Positions 43,640 to 54,979 of a DNA stretch of 64,000 nucleotides are shown here, piece by piece. This DNA comes from Phoma sp. XZ068 (lineage: Eukaryota > Ascomycota > Dothideomycetes > Pleosporales > Didymellaceae). Position 1 is the first letter of the stretch, and every line of letters starts with the position of its first letter. The notes below the pieces were generated by a model, which had not been told where the DNA came from, searched no databases, and saw only the letters and a program-made list of their open reading frames with translations. The translations under genes were made by a program, and so were the position numbers. Where the stretch lies: contig RBKR01000002.1 of NCBI GenBank assembly GCA_004835665.1, positions 372,001-436,000 on the forward strand, in the 5' to 3' direction.

Positions 43640-44665
43640 ATGTCTCTCCCTAGGGTCATCTCGCAGGGCCGCCTCGTTCTTTCCAGGGGGTTCACAAGTC
43701 ATCGAGCCACGGGTTCGATACTCCGTGCTGTCAGCATAGCAGCTCCTCGCCAACAGTTTTCGTCAAGTGTACGGTTTCAACAAGAGGCCACCGAGACGTC
43801 AGCCACGGACCCAAAGGCCCCACTTACAGCCACTCGTAACACAGTCTCCGGAAACAACGCGCATTCGATTGCAATCACGAGACTGGCCTGGAAGACTGTG
43901 AAGGCTGATGTCGAGCAACTTCTTCGTGATGCCGGATTTGATGTGTGAGTATTTCCTGATGAGGTGCTAATCTCATCTAGTTGTGCTTCTTGTCACGTGC
44001 TATGCTGACAACTTCCCAGCAAGAGGATCCAATTCAAGGTTGATCGCTTCACATTCCACAGCGATACCGTCTCATTCATCGAATTAGGTAGCGAAGAGCA
44101 AGTGAAGGCGGCTATCAAGGCCCTAGATGGCCAGCAACTCCATGGACGCTCGTTAGTTGTCCGTCCAGTCAAAGACAGCTTCTACTGGGATCTAGGATTC
44201 AAGAAAGATAAACGTTACTTTTTCCATGATGAGAACACTCCATCTCAGGCTATTCAGGGCCTCCTTCAAGGGCGACGCTATGCGCTTGTTGTTGAGAACC
44301 CTGGCTGGCTTTCGGGGAAGGACAGTGGCAAGTCCATCAACGCCCTGAGACGAGAAGTTATTGACAAGCACTTCGGACCATTTGGGGTGGAGACTATCGG
44401 AGCGTTGAACCCGATCAACAGGCGGGAATTAAAACGTGAGAAGACTTTCCTGACACATATCGAGTTCACATCAAAGGAAGGTGCCGAGCAGGCGGCCGAA
44501 GCATTCAACGATAATGTTATCGAGGGCTCGCGAGTGTGGCTGACGCCATGTGAAGTCAGCAAATGGGCCGAACAGATCGGGAGAGTTGACAAGAGCGTTC
44601 TTGCGCAATTAGAGCAAGGTGGCTTTATCCGCAGCGAGGGCACTTCCGACAAGGTCGCTGCATGA
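43640..44665 (+). CDS. RNA-recognition-motif protein, probably mitochondrial
   Basis: Exons 43640-43944 and 44020-44665 give 316 aa. The N-terminal 50 residues are Arg/Ser-rich with hydrophobic residues and no acids (LPRVISQGRLVLSRGFTSHR), a typical mitochondrial presequence. An RRM-like fold at about 78-153 reads SIAITRLAWKTVKADVEQLL ... FIELGSEEQVKAAIKALDGQ ... GRSLVVRP, giving the beta-alpha-beta pattern with degenerate RNP motifs. A second, more divergent RRM-like segment lies near 175-270 (RYALVVENPGWLSG ... FLTHIEFTSKEGAEQAAEAF). Role inferred: binding of mitochondrial RNA or ribosome. A degenerate RNP1 leaves RNA binding itself unproven. The intron is 75 nt and the start context is ATCATGTC. 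Confidence 0.8.
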
Positions 44666-44795
44666 TTTCGACTTGTGTGTACTGGTCGAGGATGTAAGAT
44701 ATTATGTACATTTGATACTGCATTTTACGGTAGAACTGCTCAAGGACAGCGACCGCATAGCATATCCGGCGTTGTGATGGGACAAGCACCTAACT

Positions 44796-46239
44796 CTACG
44801 AACTGCCCTTTTCGTTAACCTTCTCTTCGCTTTCCTCTACAACTCCAAAATCAGCTTCATCATTGTACTTGCTTACGCCGATGGTCTTGACGACCAACCA
44901 CGCAGGAAGCAGCGCGGCTCCCCAAAGGGCAAAGTTAAAGTATGTTCCTCCAACCGTGGCAAAGATTGGGATGGCGTTCAAGCCATAACTAAGCGCCTGC
45001 CAGGCCGACTCAGTGCCACGCAGAAGCGCAGCGAGACGAATTGTTTCCTGGGGGCTCTTGGAGATCTGACCGACCAAGAAGAATGCGAAGTTATAGTTCA
45101 ATTGGAAGCCTGCGACAAGGAAGATGAAAGGCGCAAACGCACGACCAAAGCCTTCATCTGCCCAGTCGTATAGTGTCTCAGTCCGAGAGTACTGCGTGAC
45201 GTTGATAGTGAGCCAGATCCACCACGCACCCTGCGTGACCATGATGACTGCAAACGCCCAGCGCGCTCGTTTCTTCAACGCTACGGTGTGCGTGTCGAGC
45301 CATGCGCCTAGCAGATTCGTAACCACAATCGCCACGACACCGGACAAGAAAGAGCCCAGGGAGCGTGCGCGGACGCTGAACCAAAGGGCAATATAGGTGT
45401 AGTATACAGCCTCGCTGTAAACGCCCTGTCCGATCCAGAATACCAACAAGAGAAATTCTTTGTTCAAAAATGTCCTGGTAGTCGCCTTGATCTCTTGCCA
45501 CGGGTTATCGTAGATCTGAAGCTTCACCTGCTGCCCATCCGAGCGCTGTACTCTATCCGGCTTGTTTAAGAGCAGCGCAACGAAAGGACCGAGGCATTGT
45601 AGTGCAATAAAAATCAGATACACGGTGTAACCAACCTTTCCAGCAGTATTCTGCTCATGGTTCAGGCCTAAATTAATGGCCCCACCAAGAATGCGTCCCA
45701 CACACGTCCAGGTGATCCAGTACGCAATCATTTTCCCCCTGTTCCTTGGCTCCGGATACGCAATTGCGATTGCCGCTTCCGACGCCCAGAAAATTCCGGC
45801 AGAGATACCGCATAGCGCTGCACCTAGGATGACGAGCCATTCCGTGCCGAAACGGTTGTTTGTATACAGACCTGCGCTATAGGGCGCAAACCCAATGGTC
45901 CCAGCAACGAGCGCGCCTTTGATGCCGACGTACTTGACGAGCGAAGAGGTGAGCCAGCAAGAGATAATCATAAGGCAGAAGGTCAGAGCGTTGGCTGTGT
46001 TGACCAGATAGGGTTCCTGGGCTCCTCCAGCGCCGAGAGAGTTCATTGCGCCCCAAAGACCGGGGGCTGCAAGACTGCAGAAGCCGAGAACTGTGGCATT
46101 GTAGAAGGGTGTGCGGTACCATTTGACTTTACTACAGGTTAGTGTGGGTGATAATATGGGTGCAACGTGGCGTACTAGGCTCGGCGTTGCGTTCGGGTGA
46201 CGCATTGTCAGACGTGACATGGTGTTCTTCGTCAGCCAT
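44796..46239 (-). CDS. UNC93-like / DUF895 membrane transporter (MFS fold)
   Basis: Exons 46239-46176 and 46126-44796 give 464 aa. The first exon encodes a polar N-terminus (MADEEHHVTSDNASPERN). The second begins at KWYRTPFYNATVLGFCSLAA, and LWGAMNSLGAGG is characteristic of this family. About 11-12 membrane helices follow, with a large polar loop around KPDRVQRSDGQQ. The exact junction is uncertain: the donor GTACGC with acceptor TAAAG keeps frame, while the stronger-looking TGTAG acceptor does not. Family role: plasma- or endomembrane proteins related to UNC93, transport substrate unknown in fungi. It ends 130 bp after the convergent RRM gene. Confidence 0.82.
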
Positions 46240-46899
46240 GATTGAGGTTGGGATTTGATGTGCGAACGAAAAGGACATCCGTATTTGGAAGGCCCCCCAG
46301 TCTTGATGTTGTACACCCCCGTTTGAAGTAGCCGTGCCCAACTCGTGGAACCCACCTGTAATAACTGGATGTCTGGTATGCAACAGTCGCGCTCCAACAT
46401 CTTGGGATCTCGAAAGGATTTATATCAAATGTATCCTTGCGCGATCTAAGCTTGGTATTGCATGTATGCAAGGAGATGGGGCGATGTCGGATAAGTCTTT
46501 CGCGTTCGATTGGTTAGCGAATGACGTGCTCCGTGTGAGGATTGATGTGCGCATACCAAGTAGTTGCTAAAGTTTCGACACCTCGGTACTTCGGGGTGAA
46601 GATCAATTTCTAGATAGAATGCACGCCCAGATCCCTGCATCAAGCGGCTCTTTTACCTGCGAGTCAAATACCATGTTCTGGGCTGACAGGGCGGTACAGT
46701 CATTTTGCACAAGCAGTGTGATAACTATTCAATTACAACACGTTCTGTAGAATGCTCCAAGGAAACCTCTATATTTTCTGGGTCAGTAAGAATCAATGCT
46801 GCGCTATGCTATGCTATGCTGTCAATCTCCGCGGGCTCTACGTGCCGCTGTTTTTGCAAGACTAGGTTGGCTGTCCGAGTCTAGGCTAGAACCTTATTT
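46240..46899. other. Intergenic
   Basis: 660 bp between two minus-strand genes. A short pentanucleotide run (CTATG about three times) lies near 46804-46820. Nothing else is supported. Confidence 0.4.
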
Positions 46900-48195
46900 T
46901 CATCTCATGATTCGCCTACTGTGACCGCTGTCAACACTGACACTGTTGTCTGGGCCGATTGAGATGCTAATGTTGGATGCTTCATCTTCACTCCTGCCTC
47001 GCCGCTTAGAGTCACGGTGACCTCGGCTGTCGCTTCTTTCAGGCTGAATGACAAGCCATGTCTGACCTCCGCTGTCATCCTCTTGTTGCATGAGCTGGAG
47101 CTGTGGCCCATTGCGGCCCGTTGGCCGAGGGGATTTAGGTGATGGCGGCGGTGGGAATACCGTGGAATACTTGGTGACCTTCAGAGGTAGAGTAGTGAGT
47201 GCTGAGGGCAGTGGCACAGACTCGATCAACGTTACTTTGTCGAGAGGAAGACTGGACAAAAGAGCAGCTGGGAGGTCAACAGGAGAGCACCCAACGATGA
47301 CGTGCCGCAAATGAGAGTTTGCAGTGAAGAATGAGAGGTTCTCTATCCGGGTGTTAGTACGTAACGTCCGATATCAAGTGATGCAAGTCAGTTTACCTCT
47401 TATTTTCCGCCCAGAACTTCCTTCCTTGCCAACGCCAACATCAACAAAGTCGAAGCTTGCTATCCGTCCGCTGAACGCAGTCGACATGGCACGCAGGGAG
47501 CCAAGGTTGCTGATCTTGTCCTGCCGTACCAAATACTTTGCTAAGCCTTCAAGGTTTGCATACACCCGTACGATAATATCGAGGCTATCTGCATCTTCGA
47601 ACTGTGGCCTCAGGTACTCTCGTGTTCGGATGAGTAGCTCGTCAGCTAGAGCCTCGCCGCCTTGAGCCTTTCTTGTGATGTACTTGTCCTGGAACTATCA
47701 AGGGTCAGCACCTTTATTTATGGGTATCCAAAACAACTCACAAGGAAGCCCTCTGCGTCTACGTCGATGAGGACCAGTACAAAAGGTCGTTTGGCCTGTT
47801 ACCAGTGAGCATCAATGAAGCTAACCGAGTGAGGCTAGTCTGACCTGCTTCTGTGCGAGCGCATCCTCCCTTGTCTTCGCCTCATGAACCTCAGCCTGCA
47901 ATGTCCGACGAACATTTTGTTCCGAGTTGAGGTCCAGCTCAGTTTGTGCTAGCCGTGCTTCGGTCTTCTCGAGCTTGTCAAGTAGTTCCTGTCGAATCTA
48001 AGTCGTTGCTGCAGAGTACGGACATCCTCGGCCATGTACCTCAATAAGTTCGATCCTCTTCTCTTCTAATATTCGGAACTGTGCCAGTCGCTCGCGATAT
48101 GTTAGAGGGCCTAGTGGAGGCGTCGGAGGTGGAATCAAGGCTAATGCTGATACTGCAGCTGGTGGAGCCGGAGCGGGAGGCGGAACATCAGCCAT
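46900..48195 (-). CDS. DUF7923-like domain protein with coiled coil (no CCCH finger seen)
   Basis: Exons 48195-48040, 47997-47845, 47795-47742, 47694-47397 and 47342-46900 give 367 aa. Residues 1-30 are Pro/Ala-rich. A coiled coil follows (about 30-100, EEKRIELIE through EVHEAKTREDALAQKQ). The conserved domain starts at AKRPFVLVLIDVDAEGFLFQ and continues with IIVRVYANLEGLAKYLV and FDFVDVGVGKEGSSGRKIRE, ending with the block HVIVGCSP. In related fungal proteins this NYN/PIN-like domain is followed by CCCH zinc fingers; none is visible here, the tail being Ser/Arg-rich (RGHRDSKRRGRSED). Role inferred: nucleic-acid binding or processing. Five exons with 42-54-nt introns, one with a TACTAAC branch site. 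Confidence 0.72.
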
Positions 48196-49175
48196 GTTGA
48201 TAGAGACGTAATATTGATACCTTGAATCCTCGGAAACTGGGGTTACCCAGCTTTTAAAGGTTGATGATCAACAGCTTTGGGCTCCCAAGCCTAGGTGGCT
48301 TTGCATGCACATCAAAGTGCGGTGACCCAGCACTGCCTAGGATTCTCAACGTAGCGAACGCTGATTGGCTGCAAATGTGGAGCACACGCAGTTGATTCGC
48401 TGCCTCGACAGTCGAGCCCACCGGATCGAGCAGGCTGCGCGTGAGTTGGCGTTGACTGAAGTGGAATACGCGGGGCGAGCCAGGCGCTCACACTGTGAAC
48501 ATGCGTGAGCTAGAATGGCAGGAGTGATCGCAAAGTATAATTCTGGTCTAATACCGCCGATGCAAGCTTGCAGATGCACAACACGTAGTGGTCAATACGT
48601 TTTTTTTTTTGGAATGCAAGTGTTTAAGACTGCGGCGGCTGCACGACAGACGTTTTCCATTTGCTCATACAGATGAAGGCATCTAGCCTACCTATTAGCA
48701 TCCTCCCAAGGTCGCAGTATACCGGCATCATACTAAACCCGGGGCGAAATTCCCCGCAGACGTGAATGCGGGCCGAGTCGAGGTCCTGCGGGCCGTTGAA
48801 AGGGAAATTATTGCATACTTGCCCGCAGCTCCGCACATGGTCACGTTCGATCCTGTGGGTGGGCTGACTGGAGTCCTAATCGGCCCTAGCTGATGTTTCG
48901 TGTTTGTTTTGCTCTCGCATGATATTGTGATCTTGCGCGTCGGGATTGCTGCATGAAACTGTGTAATGATTATGTTTTCTTATTCTTCAGTAGTACAGAG
49001 GGGAAGCTCCGAACTTACGAAGCCCATTCATGTGACGCCATCACAAACAGCGACAGTGAAAGGAGATGTTATACGGTCGCGAAGGTGGAGCGTGCATCTC
49101 AATACTTTTGTCCCGGAAATGATTGATTTGTTGTTGAAGTGCAGACATGTGTAAAGAGCTATCAGCCCTCTATTA
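48196..49175. other. Intergenic, no gene seen
   Basis: 980 bp, containing a T-run at 48600-48610 and otherwise unremarkable. It holds the promoter of the DUF7923-like gene and the 3' end of the amidohydrolase gene. Confidence 0.4.
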
Positions 49176-50468
49176 CTACTCGTCATCTTGTTCAAAGTCT
49201 TCTTTTGCCCTCTTCGCAACAGCTTCATCAATCAGAATCCGCAATGCTAGCATTGCCATACCCTTCGCACAATTCAGTGCCGCTTTGTGACCCTCGTCCG
49301 TACCTGCACATGCCGCAAACGCTGGATTGTGGGCTGACACGTCCTTGTCAGCTGGGATCACGAACGCGCCGTGAAAGCTGGGTATGATATGTGAAACGTT
49401 CCCCATATCGGTCGAAGCATTCATCATCTTCTCTTGATCAATCTGGATCTTCGTACCAAGAGTATCCATGTCTTGGGTGTAAAGTTCGCACAAAGTCTTG
49501 TTTGCACGGAGGTTGAGATATGTGGGTGAACTACAAATTGTCAACATTTGCTGGTACGCATGACATGATGCCGTGACTTACGGGATATATTCCAGCTTAC
49601 ACCCTGAAGCCAAGGCCGCTGCTTCGAGACAGTTCTTAACGCGAGCAAGCAGCTTGTCTGCTCGCTCTATCGTAGGGCTGCGGACATTCCAGTTCATCCT
49701 TGTGTACTCGGTAATGACGTTTGGCACGGTGCCTCCAGCTTCGATTACTCCGTGCACTCGTTCATCTGGCTCCATCTGCTGTCTTAATAGACCTACGTTG
49801 GCATATGCTGAGACTGCTGCATCCAGGGCGTTAATTCCGTTCCAAGGCTCACCTGCTGCATGTGCTGGTTTGCCCCTAAACTCGGTCTTGAATTTATGGC
49901 TCGCAATTAACTTCAGGCCAGCTAGACCTTGGTAGTGGCCAGGTTTGTGAAAGATCTGGTACGCTGATAATGGATGCGACATGATGGCTGCAGCTGTGTC
50001 TTTGGGAAATGCACCTGCATCAATAAGTTTAGCCTTGCCGCCACCGCCCTCTTCAGCAGGAGTACCAAGAATCCGTAGTCGCCCCTCTACATTGTGCTTC
50101 TTCATAGCTTCAGCTGCAGCGATGAAGGTAGCAATAGAGGAAGTCGCAATCAAGTTGTGACCGCAGGAGTGGCCGATGCCTGGAAGTGCATCGTACTCCG
50201 CACAGATGATGACGAGACGGCCGCCCGACCCGTACTCTGCTTCGAAGCTTGTGTCGAGACCATAAGCATGCTTTGTGACGTTGAATCCAAGATTTGAGAG
50301 GTAGGAAGTGATTGTCTGATGGGCAAAATGCTCTTCGTACCCGAGCTCTGGGTTCTCATGAAGAGCTTTGTTGACCCTGCGAAGCTCAAAATCAGAGTGA
50401 TCGATGGTCGATGACACTGTCGAGCGTGCATCCTCAAAAAGCGTCCCATTATTGTTCTGCGAAGCCAT
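49176..50468 (-). CDS. M20-family amidohydrolase (PM20D2/ACY1L2-like)
   Basis: Exons 50468-49582 and 49530-49176 give 413 aa from the ATG at 50468; an upstream in-frame ATG at 50528 would add 20 residues and is less likely. Metal-site motifs are EYDALPGIGHSCGHN (91-105) and TPAEEGGGGKAK (from about 136). The dimerisation/lid domain starts around AGLKLIASHKFKTEFRGKPA with the conserved HAAGEPWNGINALDA. Family role: Zn- or Mn-dependent hydrolysis of N-acyl or peptide-like amide bonds; relatives act on beta-alanyl dipeptides, p-aminobenzoyl-glutamate or IAA-amino-acid conjugates. It is divergent from a Zn2Cys6 regulator and close to an MFS importer, suggesting a regulated catabolic unit. No signal peptide is present, so it is cytosolic. 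Confidence 0.9.
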
Positions 50469-50865
50469 TTGAACTCCAATACTGACTCTTTTAGGAGATG
50501 TTTTCAAAGTGACTCGATGTTCGATCACGGGACTCGTTGTGGTGCGGGCTGGTAGATTCCACGTTTTGGAGAGCGATGAGGGGCTAGGAAGTCCATACCC
50601 GATAATTCAATGCAGCTTTTGTAGTCTTTAGTTGAATCTCGGCTTTTGGTCACAGCTGTTTAGTTCATCGTCCGGTCAAGTTTTAGTATTGACGCCAGAT
50701 AAAAGAGCGCTTATTTTTATGCGCTCTTTTAGCGTTGGGTGGGGAGCCTTTCCCCACTTAGCGTGTTTAGGTGCAGGCTGCCTACCTTCACCCCACAGGA
50801 TCGGATGCTGTCTCATCCCCACGTAATGTCTCTCCTAGCACCTGGTTCTGTGTGCGACCAGGCAT
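50469..50865. promoter_or_regulatory. Divergent promoter of amidohydrolase and Zn2Cys6 regulator, with inverted repeats
   Basis: 397 bp. A perfect 11-bp inverted repeat TAAAAGAGCGC / GCGCTCTTTTA with a 10-nt loop lies at 50700-50731. A second hairpin GTGGGG/CCCCAC is at 50739-50757, and CCTGGT/ACCAGG lies about 20 bp before the regulator's ATG. The 12-mer GAGCGCTTATTT (50705-50716) recurs before the MFS gene at 52926-52937. Confidence 0.55.
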
Positions 50866-52644
50866 ATGGCCACAGAATCGGAGCATTTTCCTGAAACGAG
50901 ACGTCGTAGCAGAGGAGGATGCTGGACGTGCCGCAGCCCAACAGTAAAGAAAGGTTGCGATCAACGCCGTCCCATCTGTGGGCGCTGTGAGCGACTGAAA
51001 TTACCATGCGACTACAATCCGCGACCAACTCTCGCTGAGCGTCGCAGGGCCAACCGAAGCTCGAATTCCGCACAGAGCCCTTCGTCGTGCACCAGCAATG
51101 CAGACTCGCCCGTTGGATCACGTACAGGTACGGAGGTGTTCGACTCACGCTCCCCATCCGTGGCTTGTAGCGTATCCTTTGCATTAAACAAGAGCCTAAA
51201 TGTATTCAGCTCACCCTCAGCACCAGAAGATTGCAGCGCAAGCCCATCTTCCAGTCAGTCGACAGGAGCATCCATAAATACAGGCAGAGATACTCTGGAT
51301 CTATGTGCTGAGGACTACGAGGCTATCCACTACTTCCGAACTGAGTTTGCCAAGTTACACCACACCAAGAATCCAGAATACTCGTTGATATCCCTTATGT
51401 TCAATATCGCCCGAACTGAACCAATGGTTATGCACATGGTTGTGGCGATAGGGCACCAAGAGATGGACTACAGATTGCATCAGTCTTCTGCCAGTGCTCG
51501 GCATGTTTCGTCACGTCACTATGCTTCGGCTCTCAGGCTCATGGCCGACGCGATCGTGCCATCAAGCAACTCGACGAAAAATCTGGATACAATCCTCACT
51601 GCGTTATGGCTGATGCTGTTGTACGAACAACAGTTTGGCGATGAGGGATGCAGAGCATATCTCAGCCATCTCCAGGGCGTGGCATCGTTGTTGCAGTCGC
51701 AGAGTGGCCATCTGCTCAAGCTTCCGCCTCACAAACTTGGAGCCCAAGATATAAATCCAGGGACTGTACGGACGGAACTCTCTAACAATGACTCCAAAAT
51801 ATCCATCTACTCAGCTCGCGTTCTGATCTGGATTGTGCTGCTTGATTCGGCGGCGGCAACTTCTGGTGTTGGCGGGCATGTCAATGAAGCGATTCTCGGA
51901 ATGCTGCTTTCCAATCCTACGGACTCTCGTATGCGGTCTAGGGACCCTATCAAGGCGATGGCCCGTCTCCATCACTATTCCAATTCTTTGTATCGACTAG
52001 CATGGGGTGAGGCATACCCTCAGACTGAGCTTCTCGATGATGTGGAGAACCGCAACGTTTACGCTCTGCTTGGCCATTGTGCGTATTTGCGATTTCTGAC
52101 GGCTCAGCTTGCAACACTGTATCGCGATGATCCTACGTCAGCAATGAAGCAAGCGCATGAGGTCGAATACTCAATCGATGAAGTTGGCGATCTCTTCAGG
52201 GAACTCATGGAGGTGGCGCATGAGCTATCTCTAGAGACTGACAACAGTCATAGACTGGTGGCCAACATGCGAGCAATTGTACCTATGTACTATGCCATCA
52301 TCCTGGACTTCAAGCGTTTAACAGCCTTTGATGAGCCCAAGGACGAGCGACAGCGCTACGCCCTACAAGAGATTATAAATCTGTGTTTTCAAGACTTCAC
52401 GCATAGTAGCGACCAACCGAACTTGAGAGTTGCTTGGCCTTTGTTCATGGCAGCTCTCGAAACCCAGGACATGCTGCATCAAAGGTTTATATTGGAGCGG
52501 TTCGAGAAGTTCCGACTATACGGAAAAAATTATGAGCGCGCACATCGCTTCCTAGTCTCAGCAATCGCGACACAACGGCATCAAGGTAAGCGTATCGACA
52601 TTAGGAAGCAAATGGAGCGAACTGAATTATTTGTTTTGGGTTGA
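50866..52644 (+). CDS. Zn2Cys6 transcription factor with unusual cysteine spacing
   Basis: A single exon of 592 aa. The zinc cluster uses C19, C22, C31, C38, C41 and C48. The spacing is C-x2-C-x8-C-x6-C-x2-C-x6-C, whereas the family norm for the second gap is x6; the segment CRSPTVKKGCDQRRPICGRC looks like a normal cluster with two extra residues. Pro/Ser-rich linker sequence follows (about 60-140), then the fungal-specific regulatory region (about 145-560, with DYEAIHYFRTEFAKL and MVVAIGHQEMDYRL). Family role: nuclear, binds CGG-type sites, often controls adjacent metabolic genes. Its position between the amidohydrolase and the MFS importer suggests it is their local regulator. Confidence 0.87.
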   Translation: MATESEHFPETRRRSRGGCWTCRSPTVKKGCDQRRPICGRCERLKLPCDYNPRPTLAERRRANRSSNSAQSPSSCTSNADSPVGSRTGTEVFDSRSPSVACSVSFALNKSLNVFSSPSAPEDCSASPSSSQSTGASINTGRDTLDLCAEDYEAIHYFRTEFAKLHHTKNPEYSLISLMFNIARTEPMVMHMVVAIGHQEMDYRLHQSSASARHVSSRHYASALRLMADAIVPSSNSTKNLDTILTALWLMLLYEQQFGDEGCRAYLSHLQGVASLLQSQSGHLLKLPPHKLGAQDINPGTVRTELSNNDSKISIYSARVLIWIVLLDSAAATSGVGGHVNEAILGMLLSNPTDSRMRSRDPIKAMARLHHYSNSLYRLAWGEAYPQTELLDDVENRNVYALLGHCAYLRFLTAQLATLYRDDPTSAMKQAHEVEYSIDEVGDLFRELMEVAHELSLETDNSHRLVANMRAIVPMYYAIILDFKRLTAFDEPKDERQRYALQEIINLCFQDFTHSSDQPNLRVAWPLFMAALETQDMLHQRFILERFEKFRLYGKNYERAHRFLVSAIATQRHQGKRIDIRKQMERTELFVLG

Positions 52645-53237
52645 TACGTAGAACGGTCCCCTTAAGAGTAATGTCAGAAGCTATGCCGTGGAGGCTCAAC
52701 ATACACGTAATCGCTCAAGTGGTCTTTTGAAGAGTACAGACTCCTAAAGCTGTATAAAGGGATTTAAAGCTTGCTAAATCACGTTGACGAGCCACATCGG
52801 TGAAGACCTAGGATCAATGTGTATTTCGGCAGTGCATTGCTGGCAGTCTTCAAACGTCACATTCGTCCTGAGCAGCTGTCGAAATTGGCGACAGGGCGTG
52901 CGCACTAAACCGTATTCAAGATAGGGAGCGCTTATTTGTTCGCACGAGAAGTGTCACGTGTGGTATGGTGTCTGAGCAACACAGTAACGATATCTCCGTG
53001 TGCAGGTTCCGTAAAACTTAGCCGACTGCTATCTCTATCCCCGCATTTTAGTTTGCGTTCGTATCTGGTGTCTTAGTTAGTGGCTGGTTATCAGTCTGCC
53101 AAGCATGATGCATACTCCTCTCCGAGCCAGCCATGTTCTATAAGAGCCTTCCTCTGAGATTGTCTGGTAGTTATCAAACACTCTCATTCTACTCCATTAT
53201 CTTAAAAGTTCAATATCGATTCTACTTTCTTCCAATT
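52645..53237 (+). promoter_or_regulatory. Intergenic region and promoter of the MFS importer
   Basis: 593 bp. It contains GAGCGCTTATTT at 52926-52937, identical to the palindrome half in the divergent promoter at 50.7 kb. No further gene is seen. Confidence 0.45.
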
Positions 53238-54979
53238 ATGGCTGATACGAACGTAAAGAAAGACAGCCAGGAGTATGTGGACAAGGACAAAGTGCTCACT
53301 GAGGTAGGCGATGTCATCGTCACCAGACAATCCCTCAGCCCCGAAGAAGATCGTCGAATCTTGCACAAGATTGATTTAAAGTAAGCGTTTGACATGTTAT
53401 CACATGTATGCAGAATGCTGAGTTTCTAGCCTCCTCCCGATTATGGGATTGTCCTACATGTTCCAGTTCCTTGACAAATCGGCCTTAGGTTACACTGCAA
53501 TCATGGGCTTGCAGACTGATCTCAACATGTCTGGGGGTCAGTACAGCTGGGCCAGTGGTATATACTATTTTGGGTACCTGGCTGCATCATACCCTGCTGC
53601 AGCCCTGATGGTGCGGTTTCCTGTTGCTCGTACGATTGCAGTCTCTGTGTAAGCATTTGAACGTCTGACGGCGATAATCTGCTAAATTTGAACAGTGTCG
53701 TTTGGGGCGCAATCCTGATGCTTACTGCCACTTGCTTCAATGCTGAAGGCCTCCTCGCCATACGCTTCGTCCTTGGCGCAGCGGAGGCTGCGATCGGCCC
53801 AGGCTTAACCGTCATCGTTGCGATGTGGTATAAGAGGTCGGAACAGCCTTTGAGACACGGAGCTTGGTTTATGGGCAACGTTGTTGCCGGTATTTTCGGC
53901 GGTGTGCTGGCATACGGTGTTGGGCATATTCGCAGCATCGAGCCCTGGAAGGTAAGACACCATTGCAACCAAAACTTTGATAGTGACTGATATCCCAGGC
54001 TGTTTTTATGCTATTTGGAGCGCTCACCGTTGTGTGGTCCATAGGAATCTATTTCTTTCTCCCGAACGAACCATCGAGTGCGCGGTTCCTCAGCACAGCC
54101 GACCGAGCAAAAGCCATCGACCGCGTGCAGGAGAACATGACTGGTATCAAGAACAGTACATGGAAATGGAGTCAGTCAATCGAGGCTTTCCTGGATGTCA
54201 AGATATGGCTTCTTGTTGCAATTCAGCTTGCACAGAACATTGCGAATGGAGGTCTTCACGGTGTATGATCGTCTCTATCAAAGCTCCAACAGCATCGCTG
54301 ATTACACTGCAGTTCGGCTCCATTATCATCAAGGGTATGGGTTTCTCGACGCTCAACACACTGCTCGTTCAAATGCTCGGCCAAGTGTTCCAAGGCATGT
54401 TCGTAATCATCGGAACAGCTGGCAGTACCTATTTTCGGAATACCCGCACATACTTTATGGCTTGGAACCTTACTGTCGCACTTGTAGGTGCTGTGATGAT
54501 TCGAGAGATACATCCTACCCAGATCTGGGCACGATTTATGGGTTACTGTCTCTGCATCGCTTTTTCGGCCAACTTCCCAATGGTCCTCAGTATGTCCAGC
54601 GGCAATATTGGTGGCTTTACGAAGAAGAACACCGCAAACGCAATGGTACGTCATTTCAACCTTGATCCAGCCTTTGAACCCACAATCATTATGCTGATAT
54701 CTACAGATTTTCATAGCATATTGTACAGGCAATATCATTGGTCCTCAGCTGTTCTTTGCGAACGAGGCTCCCAGCTACCCGTCTGGCTTCCTTGCGATGA
54801 TGGTTTGTTGTGGGACGGCAATCGTGCTATGTTTTATTCTTCGCATCTATTTGATCTTGGAGAATAAGAAGCGTGATCGCGAGACTGGTCTCGAAGGTCT
54901 GTCTGGTGACGAAGCTGGAGACATGAACTACGCAGACTTGACGGACAAGGAGATGAAGACTTTCCGCTATGTGTATTAG
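53238..54979 (+). CDS. MFS transporter, anion:cation symporter (allantoate permease/Dal5-like) type
   Basis: Exons 53238-53380, 53430-53648, 53696-53951, 53999-54262, 54313-54645 and 54707-54979 give 495 aa. The 45-residue polar N-terminus ends at ILHKIDLNLLPIMGLSYMFQFLDKSALGY, the signature first helix of this family. Further markers are GIYYFGYLAASYPAAALMVRFP, RFVLGAAEAAIGPG and NGGLHGFGSIIIKGMGFS, the last needing donor GTATGA after the Gly codon. Twelve membrane helices are expected. Family role: proton-coupled import of small anionic organic nutrients (allantoate, nicotinate, pantothenate, dipeptides). Proximity to the M20 hydrolase suggests import of its substrate. An upstream in-frame ATG at 53133 is not preferred. 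All introns are about 47-61 nt. Confidence 0.9.

Noticed and set aside
43680..43725. GGTTCGATACTCC string resembling a tRNA B box
   Set aside because: No A box or cloverleaf around it; it lies inside the presequence-coding region of the RRM gene.
46804..46820. Pentanucleotide run (CTATG)n
   Set aside because: Only about three copies; too short to be of note.
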